Of a stretch of 64,000 bases of DNA, positions 51,851 through 61,492 are shown piece by piece (within the stretch, counting starts at the first letter, position 1; every line of letters begins with the position of its first letter). Under the pieces are notes generated by a model. The model did no database searches. It was not told the origin of the DNA and worked only from the letters and a program-made list of their open reading frames with translations. Position numbers and translations under genes: made by a program. This DNA comes from Methylobacterium sp. UNC378MF (lineage in GTDB: Bacteria; Pseudomonadota; Alphaproteobacteria; Rhizobiales; Beijerinckiaceae): positions 186,001 through 250,000 of the forward strand of contig NZ_FMWU01000006.1 in the NCBI RefSeq assembly GCF_900103195.1, in the 5' to 3' direction.

Positions 51851-51930
51851 CCGTCATCGCGAGCGCAGCGACCCAGAGCGGCGCGACCTCAGCAAGCGTG
51901 GCGCAACTGGATTGCTACGCTGCGCTCGCA
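51851..51930. repeat. Palindromic intergenic repeat (GCGAGCGCAGCG type)
   Basis: A perfect 12-base inverted repeat, GCGAGCGCAGCG against CGCTGCGCTCGC, encloses about 47 bases containing CCAGAGCGGCGCGACCT and CTGGATTGCT. I recognise this layout from dispersed intergenic palindromes in Bradyrhizobium and Methylobacterium. It fills most of the 300-base gap between glsA and the ABC transporter gene, where no gene is seen. Confidence 0.75.
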
Positions 51931-51968
51931 AAGGCGGCTGCGGTGCGTCCACTCGACGAACGGGATTA

Positions 51969-53750
<1,782 letters not shown>

Positions 53751-53944
53751 TCCGTATTCGCGCGGCTTTGGCTTACGGGCTGAGGCGAAGTGCAGCGCGG
53801 GCGCAGTCGAACCCGCAGCGGCAACGCGAGAGCGTTGCCATATGTTTCACCGACCCGCACCTCCCGCGCGCTTTTATCCGCAGAACCTGAACGCCGCTTG
53901 AGCGGCGTGGAAACACCCTAGCGAATCCGGTGCCGCGGCCGGGG

Positions 53945-55306
53945 TCAGGCCGGGCGCGGCGTCTGGCGCGTCTCCGGCATGATCAGCGCGACCAGCATGA
54001 AGGCCGCGAAACCCACGATCGCGAGGCCCAGGAAGGCGCTGTGGCTCCCGAGATGGTCGGCCATGATGCCGGCGAGCGAGGTCGAGAGGGCGGCGCCCAT
54101 GCCCATCGCGGTGCCGACCGCACCGAGGGCGAGGTTGAAGCGGCCGGTGCCGCGGGTGAGATCCGACACGATCAGCGGCACCATGACGCCGAGCACCGAA
54201 GCCGAGATTCCGTCGAGGACCTGGATGGCGACGAGGCCGTAGGGGTTGGTCGTGTAGGCGAGCAGCAGACCGCGGACCGGCAGGGCACCGAACCCGAACA
54301 GCAGAACGGGGTAGCGGCCGAATCGCTCGGCCGCCCGGCCGACCGCCGGGGCGCTGACCGCCAGCACCGCCTGCGGGACCATGATGCAGGCGGCGACCAG
54401 CGCGGTGGCGGTCTCGCTCGCCCGCAGGGTCAGGACGCTGCCGACCAGGGGCAGCATCGCGGCGTTGGCGAGGAAGAACAGCACCATGCAGGCCGCGAAA
54501 CACAGGAGGCCGCGGTTGGTCAGCAGCGCCCGGATGCCGTCCTGCCCGGACGACGGCGCCGCCTGGGCGGCCGCAGGCTCCTTGAGCACGCTGGGATCGA
54601 TGTCCTGGGCGCGGATGCGCGCCAGTGCGATCACCGTCGGGATCCCGAGCGCGGCGGTGAGGTAGAAGACGGCGCCGTTCGACAGGTAATAGCCGATGGC
54701 GCCCATCCCGGCCGCGCCGAGGGCATTGCCGAGGGCCGCGAAGCTCGCGTTGCGGCCGAGGCGCTCCCCGGCCTGGGCGCGCCCGACGAGGCCGATGCTG
54801 ATCGCCGCGATGGCGGGCGTCAGCACGCAGCTCGCTGCCGAGTGCAGGGCCATGGCCAGGAGCACGACCAGGAAGCTCGGCCAGACCGCCAGCGCGAAGG
54901 CGCTGCCGGCGATCCCGATCACCGCCACGGCGGCGGCGAAGCGCTTCGAACGCGCGACGTCGACGAAGGCGCCGCCCGGCACCTGGCCCAGCAGCGCGAC
55001 GAGGCTCCCCACCGTCAGGGCGAAGCCGATATCGGACTGGGTCCACTTGGCCTGCGAGAAGTACACCGCCAGGAACGGACCGAACCCGGTCTGCAGGTTG
55101 GCCACGAAGAACGCGAAGGCATCGAGGCCGTAACGGCTCGCCGCCGAGATCGCGCGTCCGCCATGGGCGGCTTGAGACGCCGGCGCGCGCGCGGCCTCGG
55201 CAGCCTGATCCTTCAGGCGGACGGGACGGGAGCGGATGTCCTGCCGGGGCACGTCGCGCTCGCGGGGGGAGGCGGCGGTTCTGGCCTTCAACCGGGCCAC
55301 CGTCAC
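53945..55306 (-). CDS. MFS transporter
   Basis: Carrier of 453 residues with a cytoplasmic N-terminal extension of about 55 charged residues before the first span (FAFFVANLQTGFGPFLAVYF). Twelve spans are likely. The loop GQVPGGAFVDVARSKRFAAA replaces the usual motif A, and the second half has GRAAERFGRYPVLLFG. The start is GTG and overlaps the stop of the upstream PRC-barrel gene (GTGA), so expression is probably linked. It resembles the alphaproteobacterial MFS subgroup of unknown substrate that begins GLDAFAFFVANLQTGFGPF. Confidence 0.87.
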   Translation of the reverse strand: MTVARLKARTAASPRERDVPRQDIRSRPVRLKDQAAEAARAPASQAAHGGRAISAASRYGLDAFAFFVANLQTGFGPFLAVYFSQAKWTQSDIGFALTVGSLVALLGQVPGGAFVDVARSKRFAAAVAVIGIAGSAFALAVWPSFLVVLLAMALHSAASCVLTPAIAAISIGLVGRAQAGERLGRNASFAALGNALGAAGMGAIGYYLSNGAVFYLTAALGIPTVIALARIRAQDIDPSVLKEPAAAQAAPSSGQDGIRALLTNRGLLCFAACMVLFFLANAAMLPLVGSVLTLRASETATALVAACIMVPQAVLAVSAPAVGRAAERFGRYPVLLFGFGALPVRGLLLAYTTNPYGLVAIQVLDGISASVLGVMVPLIVSDLTRGTGRFNLALGAVGTAMGMGAALSTSLAGIMADHLGSHSAFLGLAIVGFAAFMLVALIMPETRQTPRPA

Positions 55307-56025
55307 TTGTCCGGTGCCTTCTCCACGGGAAGGGCGGGCGCGGTCGAGGCCGGAGCCGCCGCGGGGGCCGGTTGCGGCGAGGCGGACGAACCCGGCGCCG
55401 GAGCGGCGGGCGTCGGCACGGCCGGCGTGGCCGCCGGCTCGCCCTCGGCCGCGGGGGCGGCCGGGCTGGCGGGGCCGAGCACCACGATCGGCTCGCCGGC
55501 CTTGTATTCCGGCGAGACCCGGACCTGGTTGCGGGTCAGCGCGACCGACAGCTTGCGCTCCTTGGCGCCATCGGGCGTGAAGCGCAGGGCGCGCCAGTCC
55601 ACGGCGATCTTGCGGGTCCCGACCCCGAGGAAGCCGCCGAAATCGATGATGGCCGCGCGCGGGTGGCCGTCCTTGTCGATGATGATGTCGATGACCCGGC
55701 CCAGTTCGTCGCCGCCGGCGCTGCGGACGCTGCGGCCGAGCAGGCTCTCGTAATCCTGGGTGTCGAGGACCGTGGCGGGCGTGCCCTGTTGCGGAGCCTG
55801 CGCCGCGGGCGCGGGCGGAGTGACGGTCGCCGATGGGGCCGGCACTGCAGCGGGGGGAGCATTCGTGGGAGGCGGTGCCGGAGGCACGGCCGGGCTTTGC
55901 GGCGCGGCTTGGCCGGACGCACCCTCGCTGCCGCTGCCGCTGCCGCTGACCTGGGCCTGCGCCGCAGCTCCCGACGCCCAGAGGGCCAGCGTCACGGCCG
56001 CGATCATCCGGTTGGTTCTGAACAC
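55303..56025 (-). CDS. Exported PRC-barrel domain protein
   Basis: Protein of 240 residues. A signal peptide (MIAAVTLALWASGAAAQAQ) is followed by a Pro/Ala-rich spacer, one PRC-barrel domain (about 88-170: LLGRSVRSAGGDELGRVIDIIIDKDGHPRA in pieces, FGGFLGVGTRKIAVDW), and a second Pro/Ala-rich tail. PRC barrels bind RNA, proteins or pigments depending on context; in the periplasm their role is not known. A GTG start six codons before the first ATG is chosen because AGAGGA sits 6 bases upstream of it. It overlaps the MFS start by 4 bases. A second PRC-barrel gene is 0.8 kb away. Confidence 0.85.
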   Translation of the reverse strand: MFRTNRMIAAVTLALWASGAAAQAQVSGSGSGSEGASGQAAPQSPAVPPAPPPTNAPPAAVPAPSATVTPPAPAAQAPQQGTPATVLDTQDYESLLGRSVRSAGGDELGRVIDIIIDKDGHPRAAIIDFGGFLGVGTRKIAVDWRALRFTPDGAKERKLSVALTRNQVRVSPEYKAGEPIVVLGPASPAAPAAEGEPAATPAVPTPAAPAPGSSASPQPAPAAAPASTAPALPVEKAPDK

Positions 56026-56349
56026 GCTGCGTCCTCTGAGGAAAGGCCGGGCTGCACCGGCGCGCCGGCGCGTCCGCGACCGTATCGGCCGGTCCCGGGC
56101 CCGCCCACCGGCGGGACCCTGCCTGCGGATGGCGTCGTGCCGCAGGACCTGGGCGAAGTTATGGACCGCGAGGGCCGGGCAGCAAGCCTCGAGCCACGCG
56201 CCCGCGCAGCGCTGCCGCGGCGGATCCCGGGACGATCCCCCGCTGCGCGAGCGCGCTGTCTGGTTTTCGCCGCATCCCCAGCGTAGACAACCGCGCATAA
56301 GCCCATGCGGGCCGCGGACGGCACCGCGGCCACTTTCGAGGACCACACG
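56026..56349. other. Intergenic region between divergent PRC-barrel and lipoprotein genes
   Basis: This 324-base gap lies between two divergent start codons. I see no gene with coding character and a ribosome-binding site in it; reading frames are Arg/Pro-rich shadows. It should contain both promoters, but no clear -35/-10 pair stands out. Confidence 0.5.
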
Positions 56350-56757
56350 ATGTCGACCCTCCCCACGTCGAGATGCGCGGCAGCGCGCGGCCTCGCGCTC
56401 GGCGCAGCCCTGGCCGGCCTCGTGTCCGGATGTCAGGCGCTCGGCGGAGGCGGCGGCGTGATGCCGGCGACGGAGGTCGGCCTCCCGCCGTCGCTGCGCG
56501 GATCCCTGCCGAACCGTGAGCCGCGCAATGCCGCGGTCGATGCCGACGGGCAGCCGCTCCAGACCGCACCGACGAAGCAGCTCGCAATCCCCAGAACCGC
56601 CGGCGGCGCGACCCGGAGCGCCGATAGCGGCGAGCGCCGGATCCGCCGCGAGGATCTCGACGGTGGCAACGCGGCGGTCGGCGGCAGCGGCGGCAGCGGC
56701 TCGATGGGCCCGATGCTGTCGCCCGGCGGCAGCGTTGGCCTCGGCGGGAAGTTCTGA
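56350..56757 (+). CDS. Putative lipoprotein with Gly/Ser-rich C terminus
   Basis: Protein of 135 residues. The N terminus has a hydrophobic signal (GLALGAALAGLVSGCQALG) ending in a lipobox LVSGC with Cys at about residue 28, so the mature form would be lipid-anchored. The middle is polar (PPSLRGSLPNREPRNAAVD), and the last 35 residues are Gly/Ser-rich ending SVGLGGKF. I do not recognise a family. AGGA lies 9 bases before the ATG MSTLPTS; an ATG 15 codons earlier gives no better signal. Confidence 0.7.
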   Translation: MSTLPTSRCAAARGLALGAALAGLVSGCQALGGGGGVMPATEVGLPPSLRGSLPNREPRNAAVDADGQPLQTAPTKQLAIPRTAGGATRSADSGERRIRREDLDGGNAAVGGSGGSGSMGPMLSPGGSVGLGGKF

Positions 56758-56785
56758 GCCGACCGGCTGAGCTCCCCGCCTCGGC

Positions 56786-57220
56786 TCAGGCGGTGGGGGC
56801 GCGCGATCCGTAGAAGGTCTCGATCCGGGCGCGATAGCTCGGATCGGCGAAACCGTCCTCGCCCGCCCCGTGGCTCGGAGCTCCTGCGAGCAACCCGGGA
56901 TCGATATCGACCACGTAGCCGCCGAGTTCCGTGCTGTAGGTCAGGGCCTTCCAGGGCAACGGGTGATGCGTCTCGCCCAATCCGAGGAAGCCTCCGAAGG
57001 CCAGGACCGCGTAGGCGACCTGCCCGGAGACCTTGTCCACCATGAAGTTGTGGACGGCGCCGAGATGGCGGCCGGTGCGATCGTAGACGGCGGTGCCCTC
57101 GACCTTGTTGGACGCGATCAGCCGCGGGGTCTCGTCGATGGCGACACCCTCGCCGGTGGGATCGAGTTCCAGCGTGCCGGGCTTCCTCAGGGCGCGTTCA
57201 TTGGGCAGGTCCGTCGGCAT
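56786..57220 (-). CDS. PRC-barrel domain protein (cytoplasmic)
   Basis: Protein of 144 residues without signal peptide. A PRC-barrel domain spans about 30-110: DETPRLIASNKVEGTAVYD, then HLGAVHNFMVDKVSGQVAYAVL and AFGGFLGLGETHHPLPW, which is typical of the H-subunit-like PRC proteins common in Rhizobiales. The C-terminal 30 residues end YRARIETFYGSRAP. GGGAGA is 4 bases before the ATG. Similar proteins are often stress-induced; the role is unknown. It converges with the lipoprotein gene, leaving 28 bases. Confidence 0.88.
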   Translation of the reverse strand: MPTDLPNERALRKPGTLELDPTGEGVAIDETPRLIASNKVEGTAVYDRTGRHLGAVHNFMVDKVSGQVAYAVLAFGGFLGLGETHHPLPWKALTYSTELGGYVVDIDPGLLAGAPSHGAGEDGFADPSYRARIETFYGSRAPTA

Positions 57221-57336
57221 GGTCTCTCCCGGTTCGCGCGGGGTCGTGCCCGCGTGGCGGTCCCTCGGCTCACTAAGCCCGTGGGCCGGGACGGGTTCCG
57301 CAGACGGGCCGGCTTGTCCGGGCCCGCACCGATCGC

Positions 57337-57822
57337 TCAGCGGTCGGGCGGCATCCCGGCGCTTGCGCGCCTCTGCTTGATCCGGTCGCGCACCGAGCGG
57401 TTCGCCAGGAGCATCTCGAACCCGAAGGCCACCAGGGCGCACAGCGTGCATAGGATCGCGGCGCCGAACAGGCCGAACAGCAGGCTCGCGACCGTGCTGT
57501 CGCGCAGGGCTCCGACGAACAGGGTCAGCACCGAGCCGCAGGTCGCCACGCCGCCGAGCGCGGCCAGGAACACCGCGGCATCCAGCGCCAGCGATCGCCG
57601 GTGAAGCCGGTCCAGGCGCCGTCCGAGGCGGATGCGCTCCGCATCGCCGGCGCCGGCCAGCAATCCGGAGACATGGTCGGCCTGATCGGCCACCCGCGCG
57701 AGCCGGGCGCCGAAGACGTTGAGCAGCGTCGCGATGCCCGACAGGAGGAAGACCGGGCTCAGCGCCACCTGAACCACGTGGGCGGTGCTCTCCAGGCTTG
57801 CGAGGGAGATAGGGTCGATCAT
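57337..57822 (-). CDS. DUF2721 family membrane protein
   Basis: Protein of 161 residues starting MIDPISLASLESTAHVVQVALSPVFLLSG, the DUF2721 N terminus. Three membrane segments are visible: VQVALSPVFLLSGIATLL, LALDAAVFLAALGGVATCGSVLTLFVGA in two parts, and LLFGLFGAAILCTLCALVAFGF. A charged loop, RVADQADHVSGLLAGAG then RRLDRLHRRSLAL, lies between the first two. The family is widespread and of unknown function. An ATG six codons upstream is possible but the internal one matches the family start. Confidence 0.85.
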   Translation of the reverse strand: MIDPISLASLESTAHVVQVALSPVFLLSGIATLLNVFGARLARVADQADHVSGLLAGAGDAERIRLGRRLDRLHRRSLALDAAVFLAALGGVATCGSVLTLFVGALRDSTVASLLFGLFGAAILCTLCALVAFGFEMLLANRSVRDRIKQRRASAGMPPDR

Positions 57823-57871
57823 GCGGTCGGGCTGATGCACCCGGCGGCCCGGCGCGGCAATACCGGCCCGC

Positions 57872-57994
57872 TCAGATCAGGCCGCGGCCCGACGCGATGC
57901 TGGGGGCGGCCGCCTCGGCCCGGATCACGAGCCCGAGGCCCGTGATCAGTCCGGTGGCGAGCAGGAGCGCGAGCGTGAGGGCCGGGGCGAACAT
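57872..57994 (-). CDS. Small membrane protein (40 aa)
   Basis: A 40-residue peptide starting MFAPALTLALLLATGLITGL and ending in a soluble tail SIASGRGLI. One membrane span is evident. It is in the same direction as the DUF2721 gene, 49 bases upstream of it, and would be missed by usual length limits. No strong Shine-Dalgarno is present before the ATG, so this is a moderate call based on length, hydrophobicity and position. Confidence 0.45.
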   Translation of the reverse strand: MFAPALTLALLLATGLITGLGLVIRAEAAAPSIASGRGLI

Positions 57995-58237
57995 GTCTGT
58001 ACTTCGCGCGCAGGATTGTTAAGAGCAGGTTTCGCGCCCAGCATCCGGGTGAATAATCTTCACGGCGGCGTCGATCCGGCGATCCCACAGGGGATTTCCG
58101 TGCGTGCCTTGTGGATGAGGGGGCCGCAAAGGCAATTTCCCCTTGGAACGGCGGCAGCACCGCTTAGTTGCTGCTATGCTGGCTCGGCCGTGGGGCGATC
58201 ACGCCCCGGCCTGCGGCCCGAGAACCGGAGGAAGTTT

Positions 58238-58597
58238 ATGGCCACAAAGACCGAGAAGGCTGCGCCGAAGGCGGCCAAGACCACCAAGACTGCGGAGAAG
58301 GCTGCTCCGGCCAAGGCTGCGAAGCCTGCCGCCGCGAAGGCGGCCGGCACCAAGCCGAATGCTCTGCAGCAGCCGCTGAAGCCGTCGGCTGAGCTCGGCG
58401 CCATCGTCGGGACCAGCCCGCTGCCGCGCGGCGAAGTGGTCAGCAAGGTTTGGGACTACATCAAGAAGAACAACCTTCAGAACCCGCAGAACAAGCGCGA
58501 GATCGTTGCCGACGACAAGCTCAAGAAGGTCTTCGGCAAGGACAAGTGCTCGATGTTCGAGATGAACAAGCATCTCGCTGCCCACCTGAAGGCTTGA
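58238..58597 (+). CDS. SWIB/MDM2 domain protein with histone H1-like tail
   Basis: Protein of 119 residues. The first 45 are almost all Lys, Ala, Pro and Thr (KAAPKAAKTTKTAEKAAP), like the tail of histone H1. The remaining part is a SWIB domain: LQQPLKPSAELGAIVG, PLPRGEVVSKVWDYIKKNNL, then VADDKLKKVFGKDKCSMFEM and NKHLAAHL. SWIB domains were defined in eukaryotic SWI/SNF chromatin remodelling complexes and are also found in Chlamydia and Rhizobiales; the bacterial role, perhaps in nucleoid organisation, is not settled. A strong Shine-Dalgarno (GGAGGAAG) precedes the ATG, suggesting high expression. Confidence 0.93.
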   Translation: MATKTEKAAPKAAKTTKTAEKAAPAKAAKPAAAKAAGTKPNALQQPLKPSAELGAIVGTSPLPRGEVVSKVWDYIKKNNLQNPQNKREIVADDKLKKVFGKDKCSMFEMNKHLAAHLKA

Positions 58598-58603
58598 TCG
58601 CGT

Positions 58604-58647
58604 CCTAGAGCCAAGTCCGGCTTTTCGTCCGGGCCGACGGCTCTAGG
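58604..58647. terminator. Hairpin with perfect 9-bp stem after the SWIB gene
   Basis: CCTAGAGCC and GGCTCTAGG form a perfect 9-bp stem around a 26-base loop that contains a smaller CCGG...CCGG repeat and a CTTTTC run. It starts 7 bases after the SWIB stop codon. There is no T tract after the stem, so it may act as an RNA-stabilising or non-canonical terminator hairpin. Confidence 0.45.
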
Positions 58648-58689
58648 AGCCATCGTGACGCTCCCGTCGTGCCGGAAGACCGGCCGACA

Positions 58690-58800
58690 CGGCGTGGCAC
58701 GCCGCGGGCGAGGGCCCGGAATCCAGAGCCGCAGATCTATCCGGCTGCAACGGGCGATCCGCCTGTGCCGGGCAAGGTCCGGCGGGTCTGGATTCCGGGC
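58690..58800. repeat. Intergenic palindromic repeat with 14-bp inverted arms
   Basis: GCCCGGAATCCAGA (58714-58727) and TCTGGATTCCGGGC (58787-58800) form a perfect 14-bp inverted repeat. The block ACGCCGCGGGCGAG before the left arm also occurs at 26230-26243. It fills the 319-base gap between the SWIB gene and the SDR gene, in which no gene is seen. Confidence 0.75.
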
Positions 58801-58916
58801 TTCCCCGTGCGTTGCCGCCCGGAGATCGTACCCTCGTGGTCGCGCGTTTTCAGGCCGAACGACCGTGGAACGACCGCGTCCGAAACCGTCGGGCTGCGCC
58901 CGCACCTGCTCGGGCG

Positions 58917-59714
58917 CTAGGCCAGGCCCTGCAGGACACCGCCGTCGACACGCAGGGCGGCGCCGGTGGTGGCGCTTGCGGCCGGGCTGCAGAGATAGGC
59001 CACGAGATTGGCCACCTCCTCCACCCGCGCCAGGCGCTGGATCAGCGAGGAGGGCCGGTGCTCCGCGACGAACTTGCGGCCCATCGCCTCGAGATCGGCA
59101 TCGGCCGCACCGCCGGCCATCTGCTTCATGAACTCGCCGACGCCTTCCGAGAGGGTCGGGCCGGGCAGGACGCTGTTGACCGTCACGCCGCTGCCCGCCA
59201 CCGTCTGCGCCAGCCCGCGGGAGACGGCGAGCTGCGCGGTCTTGGTCATCCCGTAATGGACCATCTCGGTCGGCGTGTTGATGCCGGACTCGCTGGAGAT
59301 GAAGATCACCCGCCCCCAGCCCCGCTCCACCATGCCGGGTGTGTAGGATCGGGACAGGCGCACGCCGCTCATCACGTTGACGTCGAAGAAGCGCTGCCAG
59401 TCGGAATCCGGGATCTCGAAGAACGGCTTCGGCTCGAAGATCCCGGTGTTGTTCACCAAGATGTCCACGGCGGGCAGCGCCTCGACCAGGGCGGCAACGC
59501 CTTCGGCTGTGGCGACATCGCCGGGCGCCGCGAAGGCGCGGCCGGCTCTCGCCTCGCCCCGCAGCTTCGCCAGCGCTGCCTCGACGCGCTCGGGCGTGCG
59601 GCCGTTGATGCCGACCTCGGCGCCGAGATCGCAGAGTTCCCTGGCGATGGCGTAGCCGATGCCGCCGGTCGAGCCGGTGACCAGGGCCTTCCGGCCGGTG
59701 AGATCGAGATCCAT
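58917..59714 (-). CDS. SDR-family oxidoreductase
   Basis: Short-chain dehydrogenase of 265 residues with all classical motifs: cofactor TGSTGGIGYAIAREL, NNTG in the central strand, active-site Ser and Tyr-x3-Lys in FISSESGINTPTEMVHYGMTK split as ISSESG and YGMTK, and the PGPT segment after strand 6. Sequence character is of the 3-oxoacyl-ACP reductase-like group using NADPH or NADH. The substrate is unknown. GGAG lies 6 bases before the ATG MDLDLTG. It is followed upstream by the DHA2 exporter on the same strand after 68 bases. Confidence 0.92.
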   Translation of the reverse strand: MDLDLTGRKALVTGSTGGIGYAIARELCDLGAEVGINGRTPERVEAALAKLRGEARAGRAFAAPGDVATAEGVAALVEALPAVDILVNNTGIFEPKPFFEIPDSDWQRFFDVNVMSGVRLSRSYTPGMVERGWGRVIFISSESGINTPTEMVHYGMTKTAQLAVSRGLAQTVAGSGVTVNSVLPGPTLSEGVGEFMKQMAGGAADADLEAMGRKFVAEHRPSSLIQRLARVEEVANLVAYLCSPAASATTGAALRVDGGVLQGLA

Positions 59715-59782
59715 GGGACGCTCCAGCACATGACTCGTCGCGTCAACGCGGACCGGTGCCCGCGGTGGCATACGGGATCGGT

Positions 59783-61234
59783 CTAGCCGCTCCGACTCCG
59801 CCGCAGGACGCTGGCGCAGCCGCCGATCACCGAGAGCGCCACCGCGCAGGAAAGCGACAGGGTTACGGCCCGCTCGGCCCCCAGGCCGTGCGTCAGGCCG
59901 AAGACCACCGCCACCAGGGCCGCACCCAGCGACTGGCCGGTCAGCCGCGCCGTCGACTGCATCCCGCTCGCCCCTCCAGCCCGTTCGCGCGGTGCCGAGG
60001 TGACGATGACCTTGTTGTTGGGCGACTGGAACAGGCCGAAGCCGAGGCCGCACAGGGTCAGCCGCCAGACGATGTCGAAGGTGGCGGGAGAAGCGGGCAG
60101 GAGGGTCACGCTGACGAGGCCGGCGGCCATCATCGCGAGCCCGATCCCGCCGAGGATGCCGGGCGGATAGCGGTCGGCGAGGCGGCCGGAGACCGGCGCC
60201 ATCGCGGCGACCGCGATCGGCCAGGGCGTGAGCAGGAAGCCGGTCTGAGTGCTGGTGAGGTGCAGCACGTCCTGGAAGTAGAAAGGCAGCGCCACGTAGG
60301 AGACCATCTGGGCGCAGAACGACGCGACGGAAGTGGCCATCGACAGGGCGAAGGCGGGGATCCGCAGCAGGTCCACCGGGAGGAGCGGGGCGGCCAGCCG
60401 GATCTGGCGCCGAACGAACACCGCGCCGATCACGAGGGCCGCCGCGAGTTCGATGACGGCGGTGTCCCGCGCCTCCGGATCGCCGAGGCCGTCGATCCCG
60501 ATGATCAGCAGGCCGAAGGTCAGGGCGTTGAGCACCGCGCTCACGAGATCGAAGGGGCGCCCGCTGGCCGGCGTCACCGGCAGGGTCCGGGACGCTACCG
60601 CCAGGGCCAGGAGGCCTACGGGGATGTTGACGAGGAACAGCCACGGCCAGGTCGCCGCCGACAGGATCGCCGCCGCGACGGTCGGGCCGGCGGCCGAGGC
60701 CACCGCCACCACCAGCGCGACATTGGCGACTCCCTGGCCGATCATCCGGTGCGGATAGATGAAGCGCACGAAGCCGATATTGACGCTCATGATCGCCGCG
60801 GCGCCGAGTCCCTGGACGATCCGGGCCACGATCAGCAGCGGCAGGCTCGGCGCCAGCGCGCAGGCCAGAGAGGCGGCCACGAAGACCGCCAACCCCGGCA
60901 GATAGACTTTGCGGAAGCCGAAGATGTCGCCAAGGGCCGCGAAGGGCAGGAGGCTCGCCGTGACGGCGATCTGATAGGCGTTGACCACGAAGATCGCGTC
61001 GGCCGGCCGGACCGCCAGATCCTTCGCCATGATCGGCAACGCGACGTTGACGATGGCCCCGTCCAGGACCGCCATGGTCATGGCAAGCCCGATCGCCGCC
61101 ATGGCAAGGACCCGCTCGCGCGGCGGCAGGCCGTCCTGAGAGGGTCCTCGTGGGACAGATCCTCGTGGAACGCCTTCGGGAATGCCTTGGGGGAGGCCTG
61201 GCGTTGCGCCTGGGCCGTGCGGGACCTGCGCCAT
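59783..61234 (-). CDS. MFS transporter, DHA2 (EmrB/QacA) family
   Basis: Drug-efflux type carrier of 483 residues with about fourteen spans. A flexible Pro/Gly-rich N terminus of 40 residues precedes the first span (MAAIGLAMTMAVLDGAIVNVALP), whose AVLDGAIVNVALPIM is the DHA2 motif. GDIFGFRKVYL is motif A and VRFIYPHRMIGQGVANVAL lies in the family-typical place; GRLADRYPPGIL is the second-half loop. It likely exports toxic organic compounds by proton antiport. An EmrA-type partner is not adjacent. An internal ATG at MAAIGLAM is a possible alternative start. Confidence 0.9.
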   Translation of the reverse strand: MAQVPHGPGATPGLPQGIPEGVPRGSVPRGPSQDGLPPRERVLAMAAIGLAMTMAVLDGAIVNVALPIMAKDLAVRPADAIFVVNAYQIAVTASLLPFAALGDIFGFRKVYLPGLAVFVAASLACALAPSLPLLIVARIVQGLGAAAIMSVNIGFVRFIYPHRMIGQGVANVALVVAVASAAGPTVAAAILSAATWPWLFLVNIPVGLLALAVASRTLPVTPASGRPFDLVSAVLNALTFGLLIIGIDGLGDPEARDTAVIELAAALVIGAVFVRRQIRLAAPLLPVDLLRIPAFALSMATSVASFCAQMVSYVALPFYFQDVLHLTSTQTGFLLTPWPIAVAAMAPVSGRLADRYPPGILGGIGLAMMAAGLVSVTLLPASPATFDIVWRLTLCGLGFGLFQSPNNKVIVTSAPRERAGGASGMQSTARLTGQSLGAALVAVVFGLTHGLGAERAVTLSLSCAVALSVIGGCASVLRRSRSG

Positions 61235-61492
61235 TCTCGCGCGCTCCTGCGGCGTCCCGGCGGGCCCGTGACGTCGATGGGTGGGAAAATCCGACCGCGG
61301 GACGCGCTGCGGATGCCGTTTCCTCTCGCCCAGGCGGCGAGGCCCGTCGAGAGGCGCGGTGTGTCCTATGTCACGACGCGGGCGGGTTTGTTCGCGTCGG
61401 ATCGCGGCGGTGTGGAGGGAGGGGCCGTGCCGCCCGGTGGCGGATCCCGTGCCCGGCGCAGGATCGCGTTCCGCCGGAACCCCGCATGCCGC

